A program made the translations under genes and the position numbers. The notes under the pieces are model-generated. The model worked only from the letters and a program-made list of their open reading frames with translations, was not told the origin of the DNA and did not search any database. From CBDIDH01 sp965277595 (lineage in GTDB: Bacteria > Planctomycetota > Planctomycetia > Isosphaerales > Isosphaeraceae), in the NCBI GenBank assembly GCA_965277595.1, contig CBDIDH010000002.1, positions 4,836,001 to 4,900,000 of the forward strand: a DNA stretch of 64,000 bases, read 5' to 3'. This document shows positions 18,230 to 27,617 of the stretch, one piece after another. Within the stretch, counting starts at the first letter, position 1. Each line of letters starts with the position of its first letter.

Positions 18230-21200
18230 TCACTTTCGAGACTTCAAAAAGACGATCAGATCGGCCAGTTCCCGCTGGGTCAACTGCTGGTCGAGCCCGG
18301 CGGGCATCACGGAAGTCGTGCCTGGTCGAATCTCTTCCACCTGATCGCGCGGCAGACGGGCGACCTCCGTTGCGTTCACGGCGAGCACGACCTCGGACGC
18401 CGAATCCCCCTTGAGAATGCCCGAGATGACCCGGCCGTCGCGGGTCGAGACGGTCATCGGCTCATAGCTGCGGACAAAGCTCAGGCTCGGATAAAGGACC
18501 GATTCGAGCAGGTCGCGCTCGGTTCGGGTCTCGCCGATCCGGGTCAAATCCGGGCCAACCGTGCCGCCGACATAGCCGACCGCGTGGCAGGTCAGGCAGC
18601 CGGCCTTCGCGCCGTTGAAGACAGCCTGGCCGCGGCGGACGTCCCCCCCGGCAATCGTCGGCAAGATCGCGTCGAGCCGGGCTTTCTGGGCCGAGGCGTC
18701 GACGTTCAGGCTGGAAAGAAAGGCCCCGGCCTCGTCGCGTACGCGCGGGCCGAACCGGGCCAGCAGCGGGCCGAGCCGTTCGGGGCGAACCGACCGACGC
18801 GCGGCGGAAACCTTGAGCGTTTCCAGAAGTTTGATGCCAAGGGCCTCGTCGCTCGACGTTTCAAAGGCCGAGAGCAGCCGGTCGATTTCCAGAGGTCCAG
18901 CCGATTTCAAGAGATCGGTGAGCCTGACAAGTTGCTCGCCCGAGAGCCGCGCCCGACCGAGCAGTTCGGCCGCCGTGGTGCGCTCAACGACCGGCTTTTC
19001 GGGGTCAAGACGTCCGACCAGAAACCCAAAAAGGTCCGGGCTCAGGGTTCCCGGACCGCCGGGGATCGCCGCGAGCGCATCGAGCCGGACCGCATCGGAC
19101 AACGCGGCGTCGTTGCCAACGGTGCGCAGGGCCGCGGCGAGTTCGGGCGCCTCGCCCGTTTTGAGCGACAGGGCGCGAGCCGTTGAGACCGTCTCGGCCG
19201 TGATCGCGGCCGATTCGTGCTGGTTCAAGAGGGCGGCCAGTTCCTCCAGCCAGGTTTTCGGGACAGTTTTGAGGCCCGATCGTGCCATTGCGCGGAGTGC
19301 GATCGCGCGCGGCGCGGCGGGGTCGCGCAGGGTTGCGACAATGACAGACTGAACGGCGGGAAGGGACGCGAACCGGGCAAGCTGCACGGTGGTTTCCTCG
19401 CGATCGGAGGGCGTATCGGGACGGGCGGCGAGTCGTTCGCGGAAGTCGGCGGCGATGGCCTCGGCCCATTCGGGATGGCGTTCGGCGATCCAGGTCGAGG
19501 TCTCGCGGACGGCGGGGTCGGTCGAGGCGAGACCGGGAACCACGGCGTCGGACGAGACCCGACTCCGGTCGGTCTGTTCGAGGGCCATCAGCGCCGCCCG
19601 GCGGGCACCTGGGCCAGGCGAGCCGGTCGAGAGCCGGAGCGCCGTCGTCACCGGTTCATCAATTTCGATGAGGGCGAAGGTCAAGGAATGTTCCAGGAAC
19701 CGATCGATTGGCCCGGCCGCGGCGGTCAAGAGGACGTTCACGGCGGTCAGGTCGCCCGAGCGTCCGAGTGCCTCGGCCGCGGCGCGTCGGGCCGGTGGCG
19801 AGGCGCGATCGGCCACGATCCGCAAGAGAGCTTTGGACGCGTCGTGGTCGCGCCAAAGACCCGCCGATTGACACGCAACCTGCCGGACGATTGGGTCCGC
19901 GTCGGCCAGGGCCTCGCGGACGGCGGCGCGGGCCTCAAGGGAGTCAATCCGGGTCGCGGCCCAGACGGCATTGCGTCGCGCCTCGGCGGAGGGATTTGTC
20001 TTCAAGACACGGGAGATGGCCTTCACGGCCGTCTCGCCCGCTTTGCCGAGTTGGTGAATGGCTCGGCGTCGAACAGCCGGGCGCGGGTCGTCGAGCAAGG
20101 CGGTAAGGTCGGCCGGGGTCATCGTGAACCAGGCGAGCTTCAAGCCGCGCGGGTCGTCGACTTTCACCGCATCGACCTTGCGGACCCGGTAGATCGCGCC
20201 CAGGACGTCGGGTTTGGGCAACTGCGAGGTCGGGCAACAGAGCTTGTACCAGCCCCCCGTGTCGATGACGACGAGGCTGCCATCGGCATCTTCAAGAACG
20301 TCGGTCGGGTGGAAGTCGTGGTCGGGGCTGACGAGAAAATCCTCGTCGCGGCTGCGAAAGGTGGCGCCGTCGGGGGTCAGGATGTGTCGGCTGACCTTGC
20401 GAAGATTGAACTGGCAGGCGAACAGGTTGTCTTGAAACTCCGGCCCGAAGGCGGCCGATTCATACGAGGTCAGGCCGCACGGGGCCGCCGGGCCGAGGTG
20501 GCTAAGAATGGGCATGACCTCCGCCCCGGTGCGGATCTGGCCGTCAAGGACGTCGTGAACCTTGCCGAAAAGACCGCCGTAAACCGCGTGGATCAGGCCG
20601 TCGCGACGCCCGCCGCCGGGCTGTTGCAGAAACGTGCACGAGACGATGGGCTCGCCGCCGGGGGTGAAGGCGACATCGACCGGGTTATCCATGCCGCCGG
20701 TCATCACGATTTCGAGGTTGCTTCCGTCGGGTCGGGCGCGAAGGAGGTGCGACGCCCGGCTGGCGAGGGGAGCTTTACCCGGCCGTTCGAAGACCTGCCG
20801 GGCAAAGGCCCCCTTGCACCAGTAAATCCAGCCGTCGGGACCGAGATAAGGCCCATGCAGGTCATTGGCGCAGCCGGTGAGGGTCTTTCCTTGATGCCAT
20901 TCGACCCGCTGATCGGCCACGCCGTCGTTGTCGGTGTCGGTGAGCTTCCAGAGGCTCGGCGGCGCGGCAACGTAGAGCGAGCCGTCGTACCAGAGCGTTC
21001 CTTCGGGAAACATCATCCGGTCGGCGAAGACGGTCCGGCGATCGAACCGGCCGTCGCCGTCGGTGTCTTCCAGCCGAAGAATTCTGTGCGGTTTGCGGAC
21101 GAGTTGATCGGCGACCTTGTCGTTCGATCCCGATGAATCGGCGACGTAAAGCCGCCCTTGTTCGTCGAAGTCCGCCGTGATCGGTCGATCAACCAGCGGA

Positions 21201-21355
21201 GGACCGGCGATCAACTCAACCTGAAATCCAGGGGGTAGCGTGAACGACCGGCCACCGACGACCTGCTCGCCCGCGAAGATGAAGGGGCCGGGCGTCTGCA
21301 AGGCCAACGCGGCCAGGAACCCGAAGCAGGCGCATCGAATGGATCTGATGGTCAT
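18230..21355 (-). CDS. PVC-type membrane-bound dehydrogenase / HEAT-repeat / c-type cytochrome protein
   Basis: The protein has 1041 residues from ATG 21355 (MTIRSIR), beginning with a signal peptide (ACFGFLAALALQTPGPFIFA). Residues ~30-380 form a beta-propeller dehydrogenase domain (GFQVELIAGPPLVDRPITA, DEQGRLYVADSSG, GRFDRRTVFADRMMFPEG). The middle is a HEAT-repeat array (DPRPAVRRRAIHQLGKAGE and similar units). The C-terminal part is the planctomycete heme-binding domain with CLTCH at about residue 918 and the later conserved MPAGLD and LIVFLKS motifs. Such exported proteins are expanded in Planctomycetes and are thought to oxidise carbohydrates or other substrates; the substrate is unknown. 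An alternative start at 21391 adds 12 residues. Confidence 0.9.
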   Translation of the reverse strand: MTIRSIRCACFGFLAALALQTPGPFIFAGEQVVGGRSFTLPPGFQVELIAGPPLVDRPITADFDEQGRLYVADSSGSNDKVADQLVRKPHRILRLEDTDGDGRFDRRTVFADRMMFPEGTLWYDGSLYVAAPPSLWKLTDTDNDGVADQRVEWHQGKTLTGCANDLHGPYLGPDGWIYWCKGAFARQVFERPGKAPLASRASHLLRARPDGSNLEIVMTGGMDNPVDVAFTPGGEPIVSCTFLQQPGGGRRDGLIHAVYGGLFGKVHDVLDGQIRTGAEVMPILSHLGPAAPCGLTSYESAAFGPEFQDNLFACQFNLRKVSRHILTPDGATFRSRDEDFLVSPDHDFHPTDVLEDADGSLVVIDTGGWYKLCCPTSQLPKPDVLGAIYRVRKVDAVKVDDPRGLKLAWFTMTPADLTALLDDPRPAVRRRAIHQLGKAGETAVKAISRVLKTNPSAEARRNAVWAATRIDSLEARAAVREALADADPIVRQVACQSAGLWRDHDASKALLRIVADRASPPARRAAAEALGRSGDLTAVNVLLTAAAGPIDRFLEHSLTFALIEIDEPVTTALRLSTGSPGPGARRAALMALEQTDRSRVSSDAVVPGLASTDPAVRETSTWIAERHPEWAEAIAADFRERLAARPDTPSDREETTVQLARFASLPAVQSVIVATLRDPAAPRAIALRAMARSGLKTVPKTWLEELAALLNQHESAAITAETVSTARALSLKTGEAPELAAALRTVGNDAALSDAVRLDALAAIPGGPGTLSPDLFGFLVGRLDPEKPVVERTTAAELLGRARLSGEQLVRLTDLLKSAGPLEIDRLLSAFETSSDEALGIKLLETLKVSAARRSVRPERLGPLLARFGPRVRDEAGAFLSSLNVDASAQKARLDAILPTIAGGDVRRGQAVFNGAKAGCLTCHAVGYVGGTVGPDLTRIGETRTERDLLESVLYPSLSFVRSYEPMTVSTRDGRVISGILKGDSASEVVLAVNATEVARLPRDQVEEIRPGTTSVMPAGLDQQLTQRELADLIVFLKSRK

Positions 21356-21536
21356 GGCCGTCGGTCCGGGCGGGGCGTTTTGGCGGCGCATCGGTCATGC
21401 TCGGCCTTCTGTTCTAGTCGAGAGACGGCCCGCCCGCCAGCCGAAAGAAAGCCCGCTAGCCACATGTCGAAGGCGCACCGATTGCTGGGAATCTGGCGAA
21501 CGCGTCCCACGCCCTCATTTCAAACCGAGGTTGACC

Positions 21537-21734
21537 ATGCCCACGCCCGAAGACGCCCCGAAGGCATCCGAGAAGACGACCACGCCGAACCCCGTTCAGG
21601 CCCCCGACGCCAATCTTGACGACGACGAGAATGTTGCCGAGGCCGCTTCCGAAGATGAGGCGAAAGACGAGGCGGAGAAGCTCGACGCCATGCCTTATGC
21701 TCGTTACGAGAAAGAGGAAGGCGACGGCGACTGA
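21537..21734 (+). CDS. Small acidic hypothetical protein
   Basis: The predicted protein has 65 residues, with a GAGG box seven bases before the ATG. It is strongly acidic in the middle (NLDDDENVAEAASEDEAKDE) and ends with MPYARYEKEEGDGD. No domain is recognised. It is transcribed divergently from the large cytochrome gene. Codon third positions are mostly G/C as in neighbouring real genes, and the good ribosome site argues for translation. Confidence 0.5.
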   Translation: MPTPEDAPKASEKTTTPNPVQAPDANLDDDENVAEAASEDEAKDEAEKLDAMPYARYEKEEGDGD

Positions 21735-21755
21735 GCACACGATCGCAACATCGTC

Positions 21756-21929
21756 TCAGGGGCGATCGATCGGCTTCGGCAACGAGCCCGGCGCGCGGTT
21801 GACGGGTCCGTTCCGGGCGGACTGGCTGAACAAGACCTGGCGGCCGTGAGGGGCCGCGAAGAGTCGAGGGCCGGAAAGGGCCATCACAAACGGAGTAATG
21901 ACCAGGGCGATCAGCAAGAGGATGCTCAT
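21756..21929 (-). CDS. Small single-span membrane protein
   Basis: The predicted protein has 57 residues from ATG 21929, directly preceded by CAAGGGGGGC. It begins with one membrane helix (MSILLLIALVITPFVMALSG) and ends with a basic, proline-containing tail. The same frame stays open up to 22103, which could give a 115-residue form with an N-terminal cytoplasmic part; the strong ribosome site favours the short form. It follows the KdpD-like gene by about 220 bases on the same strand, but does not resemble KdpF. Function unknown. Confidence 0.45.
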   Translation of the reverse strand: MSILLLIALVITPFVMALSGPRLFAAPHGRQVLFSQSARNGPVNRAPGSLPKPIDRP

Positions 21930-22150
21930 GCCCCCCTTGGCGAAGAGCAGGTCACAGGTAGGGCCGTAGTGCGGCTGCGACCGGAGATCGGGCGCGGGCT
22001 CGTTCAGGGGAAAGGCATCGGAAAGGCCCGCGTACCGCAGACGAGGCCGAGGGACTGCCGACGGGGAAGGCGAATCGAGGCGGCGCCTCATGGGATTCAA
22101 CACTCCATTGATAGGTCGCTGCCAGCGTGGGAAACTTAGGACAAACTTCC

Positions 22151-23281
22151 TCAGACGTCCACGATCACCACATCCACGCCTGCCGACTCGTGCAGAAGAC
22201 GTTCGAGAATTGACCCGCCGAAGAGACGGCGGTGCCAGGGCTGCTGGCTCTTGCCCATGACGATGACCTTGATCTGATATTCGCGGGAGAATGCCGCCAT
22301 CGTACCCGCGACGTCCTGTCCGCGAAAGGTCATTGGCACCCCGCCAAGCTGTTGAGCGAGTTCCAGGTTCTTGCCAAGCACGCGTTGCGTTGCCGAGTCA
22401 ACCCGGGTCAGGTCTTCGCGAGGGGTCTGAATATACACGGCATACCAGGGTGCATTGAGCCGGTCGGCCAGTCGCGACGTTCGCCGCAAGAGGGCCGGCG
22501 CATTGGGGCTCCGGCTCGAAAGGCCGACCATGACGCGCTCGGTTGCCGAGACCGGGGCCTGATCGGCCCTCGCGCGTCGGCTCCGGCGATCGATCAGGTG
22601 AGCCAGTTCCGTCAGCGTGATCTCGCGAAGCCGGGTTAGTTTAGGCGCCGTGAAAAAGTTTTCCAGGGCGCGCTCGGCACGATCGGGCGGGTAAACTTTT
22701 CCGGCCTTGAGGCGGTCGAGAAGGTCTTCGGTCGAGACGTCGATATTGACAATCTGGTCGGCCTCGGCCAGGACGCGGTCGGGAAGGCGTTCCTTGACCT
22801 TGACCCCCGTGGCGCGTTCGACGTCGTCGTAAAGGCTTTCCAGGTGCTGGATATTCACGGTCGTGATGACGTGAACGCCGGCCCTGAGCAGTTCCTCGAC
22901 GTCCTGAAACCGTTTCGGGAACCGGCTCCCGGGCGCGTTCGTATGCGCCAGCTCATCAACCAGGCAAACCGTCGGCCTCCGCTCCAGGATCGCGTTGAGG
23001 TCCATCTCGTTGAGCGTGACCCCGCGATATTCAATGACTCGCGGAGGAACCACTTCGAGATCGCCGACCTGCCCGGCGGTATCGACCCGGCCGTGGGTTT
23101 CGACCAGTCCGATGACGACGTCGACCCCCTGATGCTTGAGTCTGTGCCCCTCGCGCAACATCGCGTAGGTCTTGCCCACACCGGCCGACGAGCCGAGGTA
23201 AACCTTGAGCCGTCCCCGCTCCTGTCGGCGGATCAGGGTCAGGAACTGCTCGGGCGACGGTCGGGTCGGGTCACTGGCCAT
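22151..23281 (-). CDS. Stand-alone KdpD sensor domain with universal-stress domain (no kinase)
   Basis: The protein has 376 residues. Residues ~20-230 are the KdpD N-terminal domain: a P-loop GSSAGVGKTYAML near residue 30, LVDELAHTNAPGSR, and NIQHLESL. Residues ~245-376 form a universal stress protein domain (ERVMVGLSSRSPNA ... VIVMGKSQQPWHRRLFGGS). The membrane and histidine kinase parts of full KdpD (about 900 residues) are absent, and the gene ends naturally with VVIVDV. Short KdpD forms exist in other bacteria and may interact with separate kinases. No kdpABC is visible here. It is downstream of the two-component genes on the same strand, separated by a repeat array. Confidence 0.85.
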   Translation of the reverse strand: MASDPTRPSPEQFLTLIRRQERGRLKVYLGSSAGVGKTYAMLREGHRLKHQGVDVVIGLVETHGRVDTAGQVGDLEVVPPRVIEYRGVTLNEMDLNAILERRPTVCLVDELAHTNAPGSRFPKRFQDVEELLRAGVHVITTVNIQHLESLYDDVERATGVKVKERLPDRVLAEADQIVNIDVSTEDLLDRLKAGKVYPPDRAERALENFFTAPKLTRLREITLTELAHLIDRRSRRARADQAPVSATERVMVGLSSRSPNAPALLRRTSRLADRLNAPWYAVYIQTPREDLTRVDSATQRVLGKNLELAQQLGGVPMTFRGQDVAGTMAAFSREYQIKVIVMGKSQQPWHRRLFGGSILERLLHESAGVDVVIVDV

Positions 23282-23335
23282 CGTTCGATCGTCTTTCCGG
23301 GAGGGGACTCAACGTCGATCTGCATTGAGAGATGA

Positions 23336-23486
23336 ATTCAAGGGCAAAGGGCAAAGGGCAAAGGGCAAAGGGCAAAGGGCAAAGGGCAAAGGGCATAAGG
23401 CAAAGAGAAAAGCGCCGGGTAAAACGACGGTTGGATAGCCTCCTTGGCTCTGTCCTTTGTCCTATGCCCCTTGTCCTTTGCCCTCT
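23336..23486. repeat. Heptamer tandem array (AAAGGGC) with inverse arm
   Basis: From about 23339 to 23393 the 7-bp unit AGGGCAA is repeated about eight times, the last units degenerate. After a ~60-base spacer, the inverse words TTTGTCC, CCTTGTCC and TTTGCCC follow (23452-23484), so the whole can fold back. It lies between the receiver-TPR gene and the KdpD-like gene. Confidence 0.75.
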
Positions 23487-23499
23487 ATGGAATCGCCGA

Positions 23500-24228
23500 T
23501 CAAACCGCGCCGGTGTCCACGGGGAGATCACTGCGACCGAATGTAAATCGTTCGTAATAGCGCGTCATATTGTTCTTGGCGGGCTCAAAATTGCGGTCGG
23601 CGCGGATCGCGGCTTTATAGGAGCGGTAGGCGTCGTCGTGACGGTGGAATGTCTCGTGGACGACTCCCATCAGGTTCTGCGCCTCGGCCGATTGCGGGTC
23701 AAGGGCGATCGCCTCCTTGAGAAAGACCTCGGCCTCGGAAAAGGCGCGGAGGTTGATCGCTTTCTTGGCGCGATTCAGGAGACGCGCGAATTCCGAGGCG
23801 GGCGTGATGGGTCCACGTTCGGCGGGTTCAGGCGAAACCTTCGCATGTCGGGCCAGGACCGACGAGACCGCCTTGCGAAGGGCCTCGGGAGTCAACGGCT
23901 TGGAGACGAAATCGATCGCGCCAAGCCTCATCGCCTGAACGACGTCGGGAATGCTTCCGTGCGCCGTGACGATCACGACGGGAATGTTATGGCCCCGGTC
24001 GCGGAGCCGTTGCAACACGCCCATTCCGCCCAGAACGGGCATCTGAAGATCGAGAAGGATCAGGTCAAACGGTGATTCCTCGGTCAAGGTCAGTCCGGCC
24101 TCGCCATCGTCGGCGGTGGCGACGAGGTAACCTGAATTCGTCAGCGCCTCGCGAAAGACCAGGCGGACGTTCGGCTCGTCGTCGACGATCAAAATGCGAC
24201 CTTGTTGTTCCTGTCCTTGCGCGTTCAT
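23500..24228 (-). CDS. Response regulator with receiver domain and TPR-like tail
   Basis: The protein has 242 residues. Residues ~10-128 are a receiver domain (LIVDDEPNVR, phospho-acceptor D60 in LILLDLQMP, VTAHG, and SKPLTP with the switch lysine). Residues ~160-225 contain TPR-like helices (FSEAEVFLKEAIALDPQSAEAQN, split by turns, then HDDAYRSYKAAIRADRN). No DNA-binding domain is present, so output is probably through protein-protein contact. The start codon overlaps the stop of the upstream histidine kinase (ATGA type), showing translational coupling. Confidence 0.9.
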   Translation of the reverse strand: MNAQGQEQQGRILIVDDEPNVRLVFREALTNSGYLVATADDGEAGLTLTEESPFDLILLDLQMPVLGGMGVLQRLRDRGHNIPVVIVTAHGSIPDVVQAMRLGAIDFVSKPLTPEALRKAVSSVLARHAKVSPEPAERGPITPASEFARLLNRAKKAINLRAFSEAEVFLKEAIALDPQSAEAQNLMGVVHETFHRHDDAYRSYKAAIRADRNFEPAKNNMTRYYERFTFGRSDLPVDTGAV

Positions 24229-26081
24229 GGCCTTGATCCTTCGTGAGAAGATCCGACGCCGGCCTGTGCGGTCGGCAGAGTGAATGAGAACCGGGACCCA
24301 CGTCCGGGCGTACTCGATGCGTCGACCTGACCTTGATGCGCCAGGACAATCTCGCGGGTGATCGCCAGGCCAAGGCCCGCCCCCGCGCCCGGCCCTGCGC
24401 CTCGATAAAACTTCTCGAAAACGTGCGGCAGGTTCTCGGGAGCTATCCCCTCGCCGTCGTCCGCGACCGCGAAGGCGATCGCCTTGCCGTCGTCAACGGG
24501 TTCGGCGGAAAGCGTGACCAATCCCCCCCGGCCCGTGTGTTTCAGGGCGTTGCCGACGAGGTTGTCAAAAACGTGCGCGACCCGCTCGCCATCGACGAGC
24601 ACGGCGGGAAGTCCCGTGGAAGCACCCCCCGAAATCCGGATGCCCAGGTCGCGCCCTCGCGACACAAAACGCTCGACGGCCCCAACGATCAGGTCGTTGG
24701 GCGCGACCGGGCTGAGATCGAGCCGGATGCGTCCCTGTTCGATCCGGGTCAGGTCGAGAAGATCGTTGATCATCGCCAGCAGCCGGTCGGAGTCTTGCCG
24801 GGCGGCCATGAGTAGCTCGGTCTGCTTCGGCGTCAGCGGACCGACCGCCTCTTCGAGCAAGAGGTGAACGGCCATCTGCATCCCGGTCAGCGGTGTCTTT
24901 AGCTCATGACTGACGGTTGACACCATGTCGCTCTTGAGCTGGTCAACGAGTCGAAACCGGGTCACGTCCGAAAGCACGACCGCCGCGCCAAGAAGTCCGT
25001 CAAGGCCGCGAATCGCCACGACTCTCGGCAAGAAGAATCGCTCCTGACCGTCGTCGCGCAGGCAGAGAGCATGCTCGACCGTCGCCGGCAGGGCATCGAG
25101 GCCGCCGCCAAGAACCTCGGCAATCGGCTGCTTCAGGGCAGAAGGGGGCGTCCAGGGCAAGGGGGCCTCGGGCTCGACCCGGAGAAGTCGACGGGCCGAC
25201 GGATTGGCGCGTTCGACCGCGCCATTGAGGTCGACAACCACGACCGGATCGGGAAACGAGTCAATCGTCGCCTGCGCGGTTTGCTGAGCACGAAGCAGCC
25301 GCGCGGTTCCGGCCTCGCGGAACTCGCGGATCGTTCGGGCCATGCCGTTGAAGGCTTCGGCCAGCTCGCCCAGCTCATCGCGCGTGACAACCGTAACGAC
25401 CTGATCCAGCTCGCCCCGGGCCATCGCCCGGGCGCCTCGGGTCACGGCTCGGATTGGTTCGAGAATCGAATGGCTCAGGCCGACCGCGACGGCCGAGGCC
25501 ACCGCGGCTCCGGCCACGAGGATCGTGATCATCAGCCGACTCGCCAGCGCCGCGGACTCGCGGGCCCGATCGCGCTCGTTCTCCATGTTCTTCTGGTTCA
25601 GTTCCAGCACGGCGTCGGCCTGGAACTTGATCCGACTGAAGGTCGGCAAAAGCTGGGTGAAATAAAGCCGCGTCCGCTCGGGTTTCTTCTCGGGTCCGAT
25701 CGCGAAGAACCGATCGGTCAGGCCAAAATATTGAATTTTCAGCGCTGTTAGCGAATTGACCATCTCCTGCTCGCCGGGAAGGGTGACGTTCCCCTCCTCG
25801 ATCCGAAACCTTTGCTCGAAGACAGGTTTGAACTCGGCGAATTGTTCGCGGGCCTGAGCCTCCTCGCCACCGATCGCGAACAGAAGGGCGGAATCCATGC
25901 GTTCGAGCGATTCTTTCATCCCCTCGGCGGCAAGAACGCTTCGGTAATTCTCTTTGAGGATCACATCAATATTATTGCCGAGCCGGAAAAACATCATGAC
26001 CGCCCAGAGTCCGATCCCGATCATGATCGCCAGAAGGGGCGTGATCCCGATCAGAAACCTTGTCCGCAGCGTCTTGATCAT
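24225..26081 (-). CDS. KinB-like membrane sensor histidine kinase
   Basis: The protein has 618 residues from ATG 26081 (GGGGA upstream). It contains a first membrane helix (FLIGITPLLAIMIGIGLW), an extracytoplasmic four-helix-type sensor of about 150 residues, a second helix (ITILVAGAAVASAVAV), HAMP (ILEPIRAVTRGARAMARGEL), a PAS domain (ATIDSFPDPVVVVDLNGAVE in part), the H-box VSTVSHELKTPLTGM near residue 391, and an ATPase domain with N-box DNLVGNALKH, DDGEGI and GAGLGLAI. The domain order matches KinB of Pseudomonas. It sits between an AlgB-like sigma-54 activator and a receiver-TPR gene in the same direction. Confidence 0.9.
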   Translation of the reverse strand: MIKTLRTRFLIGITPLLAIMIGIGLWAVMMFFRLGNNIDVILKENYRSVLAAEGMKESLERMDSALLFAIGGEEAQAREQFAEFKPVFEQRFRIEEGNVTLPGEQEMVNSLTALKIQYFGLTDRFFAIGPEKKPERTRLYFTQLLPTFSRIKFQADAVLELNQKNMENERDRARESAALASRLMITILVAGAAVASAVAVGLSHSILEPIRAVTRGARAMARGELDQVVTVVTRDELGELAEAFNGMARTIREFREAGTARLLRAQQTAQATIDSFPDPVVVVDLNGAVERANPSARRLLRVEPEAPLPWTPPSALKQPIAEVLGGGLDALPATVEHALCLRDDGQERFFLPRVVAIRGLDGLLGAAVVLSDVTRFRLVDQLKSDMVSTVSHELKTPLTGMQMAVHLLLEEAVGPLTPKQTELLMAARQDSDRLLAMINDLLDLTRIEQGRIRLDLSPVAPNDLIVGAVERFVSRGRDLGIRISGGASTGLPAVLVDGERVAHVFDNLVGNALKHTGRGGLVTLSAEPVDDGKAIAFAVADDGEGIAPENLPHVFEKFYRGAGPGAGAGLGLAITREIVLAHQGQVDASSTPGRGSRFSFTLPTAQAGVGSSHEGSRP

Positions 26082-26267
26082 CGAATTCCCCGCGATCGCT
26101 TGCCCTGTCGTCATGATGGATAAGGCAAGGCGCGTACCGGATCGCGGCGGATTGACCCAAGCCTCTGCCATCGTGTTGTTTAGAAAATCCAAAGGCGCTG
26201 CCGGTCGATGGCCGGAGGCGTGGGCAGACGTGCAATTCGCAATGCCGGGCGTGCGGTCCGCACGAGG

Positions 26268-27617
26268 TTAAAGCCCGTACTGTTTCCGCTTCCGATACAA
26301 GGTGCTCGGGTCGATCCCGAGCGTTCGCGCGGCGGCGTCGAGGCTCGGCGCCGAGGCGAGAACACGGCGGACGTGCTCAAACTCGATCTCTTCGAGCGTG
26401 AACGGACCCCCAGGCTCCATCGCCGCCGGAGCGCCTCCGGGCCTTGCCGACTGGGGACGAACGAGCCGCTCGGGTAGGTCGGCGAGACCGATTTCGGGTC
26501 CCGCCGCCAGAATCGCCGCGCGTTCGATCGCGTTTCGAAGCTCGCGAAGATTGCCAGGCCAGGAGTGTCGGCCGAGCGAGGTCTGAGCTTCGGGCGTGAA
26601 TCCGGTAAGCCTCCGGCCGGTCTGTCGGCCGAAGAAGTCAAGAAGGTGTCCGGCTAGTTCGAGGACATCAGCGCGGTCGCGGAGCGGCGGCAGCATAAGT
26701 TCAACGACGTTGAGCCGATAGAAGAGATCTTCTCGAAACGAACCCAATTTTACCGCCGCTTCCAGATCCTGATTCGTCGCGGCGACGATTCTGACGTCGG
26801 CCGATCGGGTCTTTGATTCGCCGACGCGTTCGTACTTCCGCTCCTGAAGGAACCGCAAGAGCTTTGGTTGCAGAGCAGGGGGAAGGTCGCCAATCTCGTC
26901 GAGAAAGAGGGTTCCCCCCTCGGCCGCGGCGACCTTGCCAGGCGTGTCGCGAATCGCCCCGGTGAAGGCCCCGCGCGCGTGGCCAAACAGGTCGCTTTCG
27001 AGTAGCTCGGGGCTGAGGCTCGGACAGCTCACCGTGACAAAAGGGCCATCGGCCCGCTTGCTCCAGGCGTGAACTGAGTGCGCAAGCACGCCCTTGCCGG
27101 TCCCGTTTTCGCCACGAATCAGGACCCCGGCGTCACTCGCGGCGACCCGTCGAGCGACGTCGAAGACGCGACCGACGGAGGGGTCGCGCGCGTCGAGATC
27201 AACCTCGGGAACCTCGCGGCGGACCCGATCTTCCAGATCCGCCACGCGATCGCGAAGCCCTCGGACCCGCGCCACGCGTTCCAGAACCGCGCGAACCTGG
27301 GCGGGGGTAAAGGGCTTGGGCAGGTAGTCAAAGGCCCCTCGCCGGAGCGCCTCGACGGCCGTATCCATTGAGGCGTGCGCGGTGATCAAAACCACGGCTA
27401 GCCTGGGTTGCTGCGCCGTCAAGGGTTCTAGAAGATCAAGGCCCGACTCAGCCCCGAGCTTCAGGTCAACCAGTGCGACGTCCCAGGGCGAGCGTTCCAC
27501 CAGGCGGACCGCTTCGGCCGCGCTGGCCGATTCCGCCACGGTGTGACCTGCCGCCTCCAGCGCCATTCGCAGGGTGCGCCGGATGTTCGGTTCATCGTCG
27601 ACGATCAGGACTCGCAT
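26268..27617 (-). CDS. NtrC/AlgB-type sigma-54-dependent response regulator
   Basis: The protein has 449 residues from ATG 27617. The receiver domain carries D51 (VALVDLKLG); the AAA+ domain has Walker A GENGTGKGV, the sigma-54 contact loop GAFTGA at about residue 214, and DEIGDLPP. The C-terminal Fis-type helix-turn-helix is AARTLGIDPSTLYRKRKQYG. It activates RNA polymerase with sigma-54 at distant sites after phosphorylation. The next gene downstream is a KinB-like kinase with a 186-base gap, giving an AlgB/KinB-like pair. The frame is open 48 codons further upstream but that part belongs to non-coding repeat DNA. Confidence 0.93.
   Translation of the reverse strand: MRVLIVDDEPNIRRTLRMALEAAGHTVAESASAAEAVRLVERSPWDVALVDLKLGAESGLDLLEPLTAQQPRLAVVLITAHASMDTAVEALRRGAFDYLPKPFTPAQVRAVLERVARVRGLRDRVADLEDRVRREVPEVDLDARDPSVGRVFDVARRVAASDAGVLIRGENGTGKGVLAHSVHAWSKRADGPFVTVSCPSLSPELLESDLFGHARGAFTGAIRDTPGKVAAAEGGTLFLDEIGDLPPALQPKLLRFLQERKYERVGESKTRSADVRIVAATNQDLEAAVKLGSFREDLFYRLNVVELMLPPLRDRADVLELAGHLLDFFGRQTGRRLTGFTPEAQTSLGRHSWPGNLRELRNAIERAAILAAGPEIGLADLPERLVRPQSARPGGAPAAMEPGGPFTLEEIEFEHVRRVLASAPSLDAAARTLGIDPSTLYRKRKQYGL

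Noticed and set aside
16735..18414. 559-codon plus-strand open frame opposite the MFS gene
   Set aside because: Its translation is almost wholly charged (Arg, Asp, Glu, Gln), typical of antisense to a membrane protein gene in high-GC DNA.
19217..21136. 639-codon plus-strand open frame opposite the large cytochrome gene
   Set aside because: It is a shadow frame: Gly/Arg-rich without domain motifs, and the minus-strand frame has clear dehydrogenase, HEAT and CxxCH features.
23339..23400. Possible CRISPR-like direct repeat array
   Set aside because: The unit is 7 bases with no spacers, so it is a simple tandem repeat; no cas gene is nearby.
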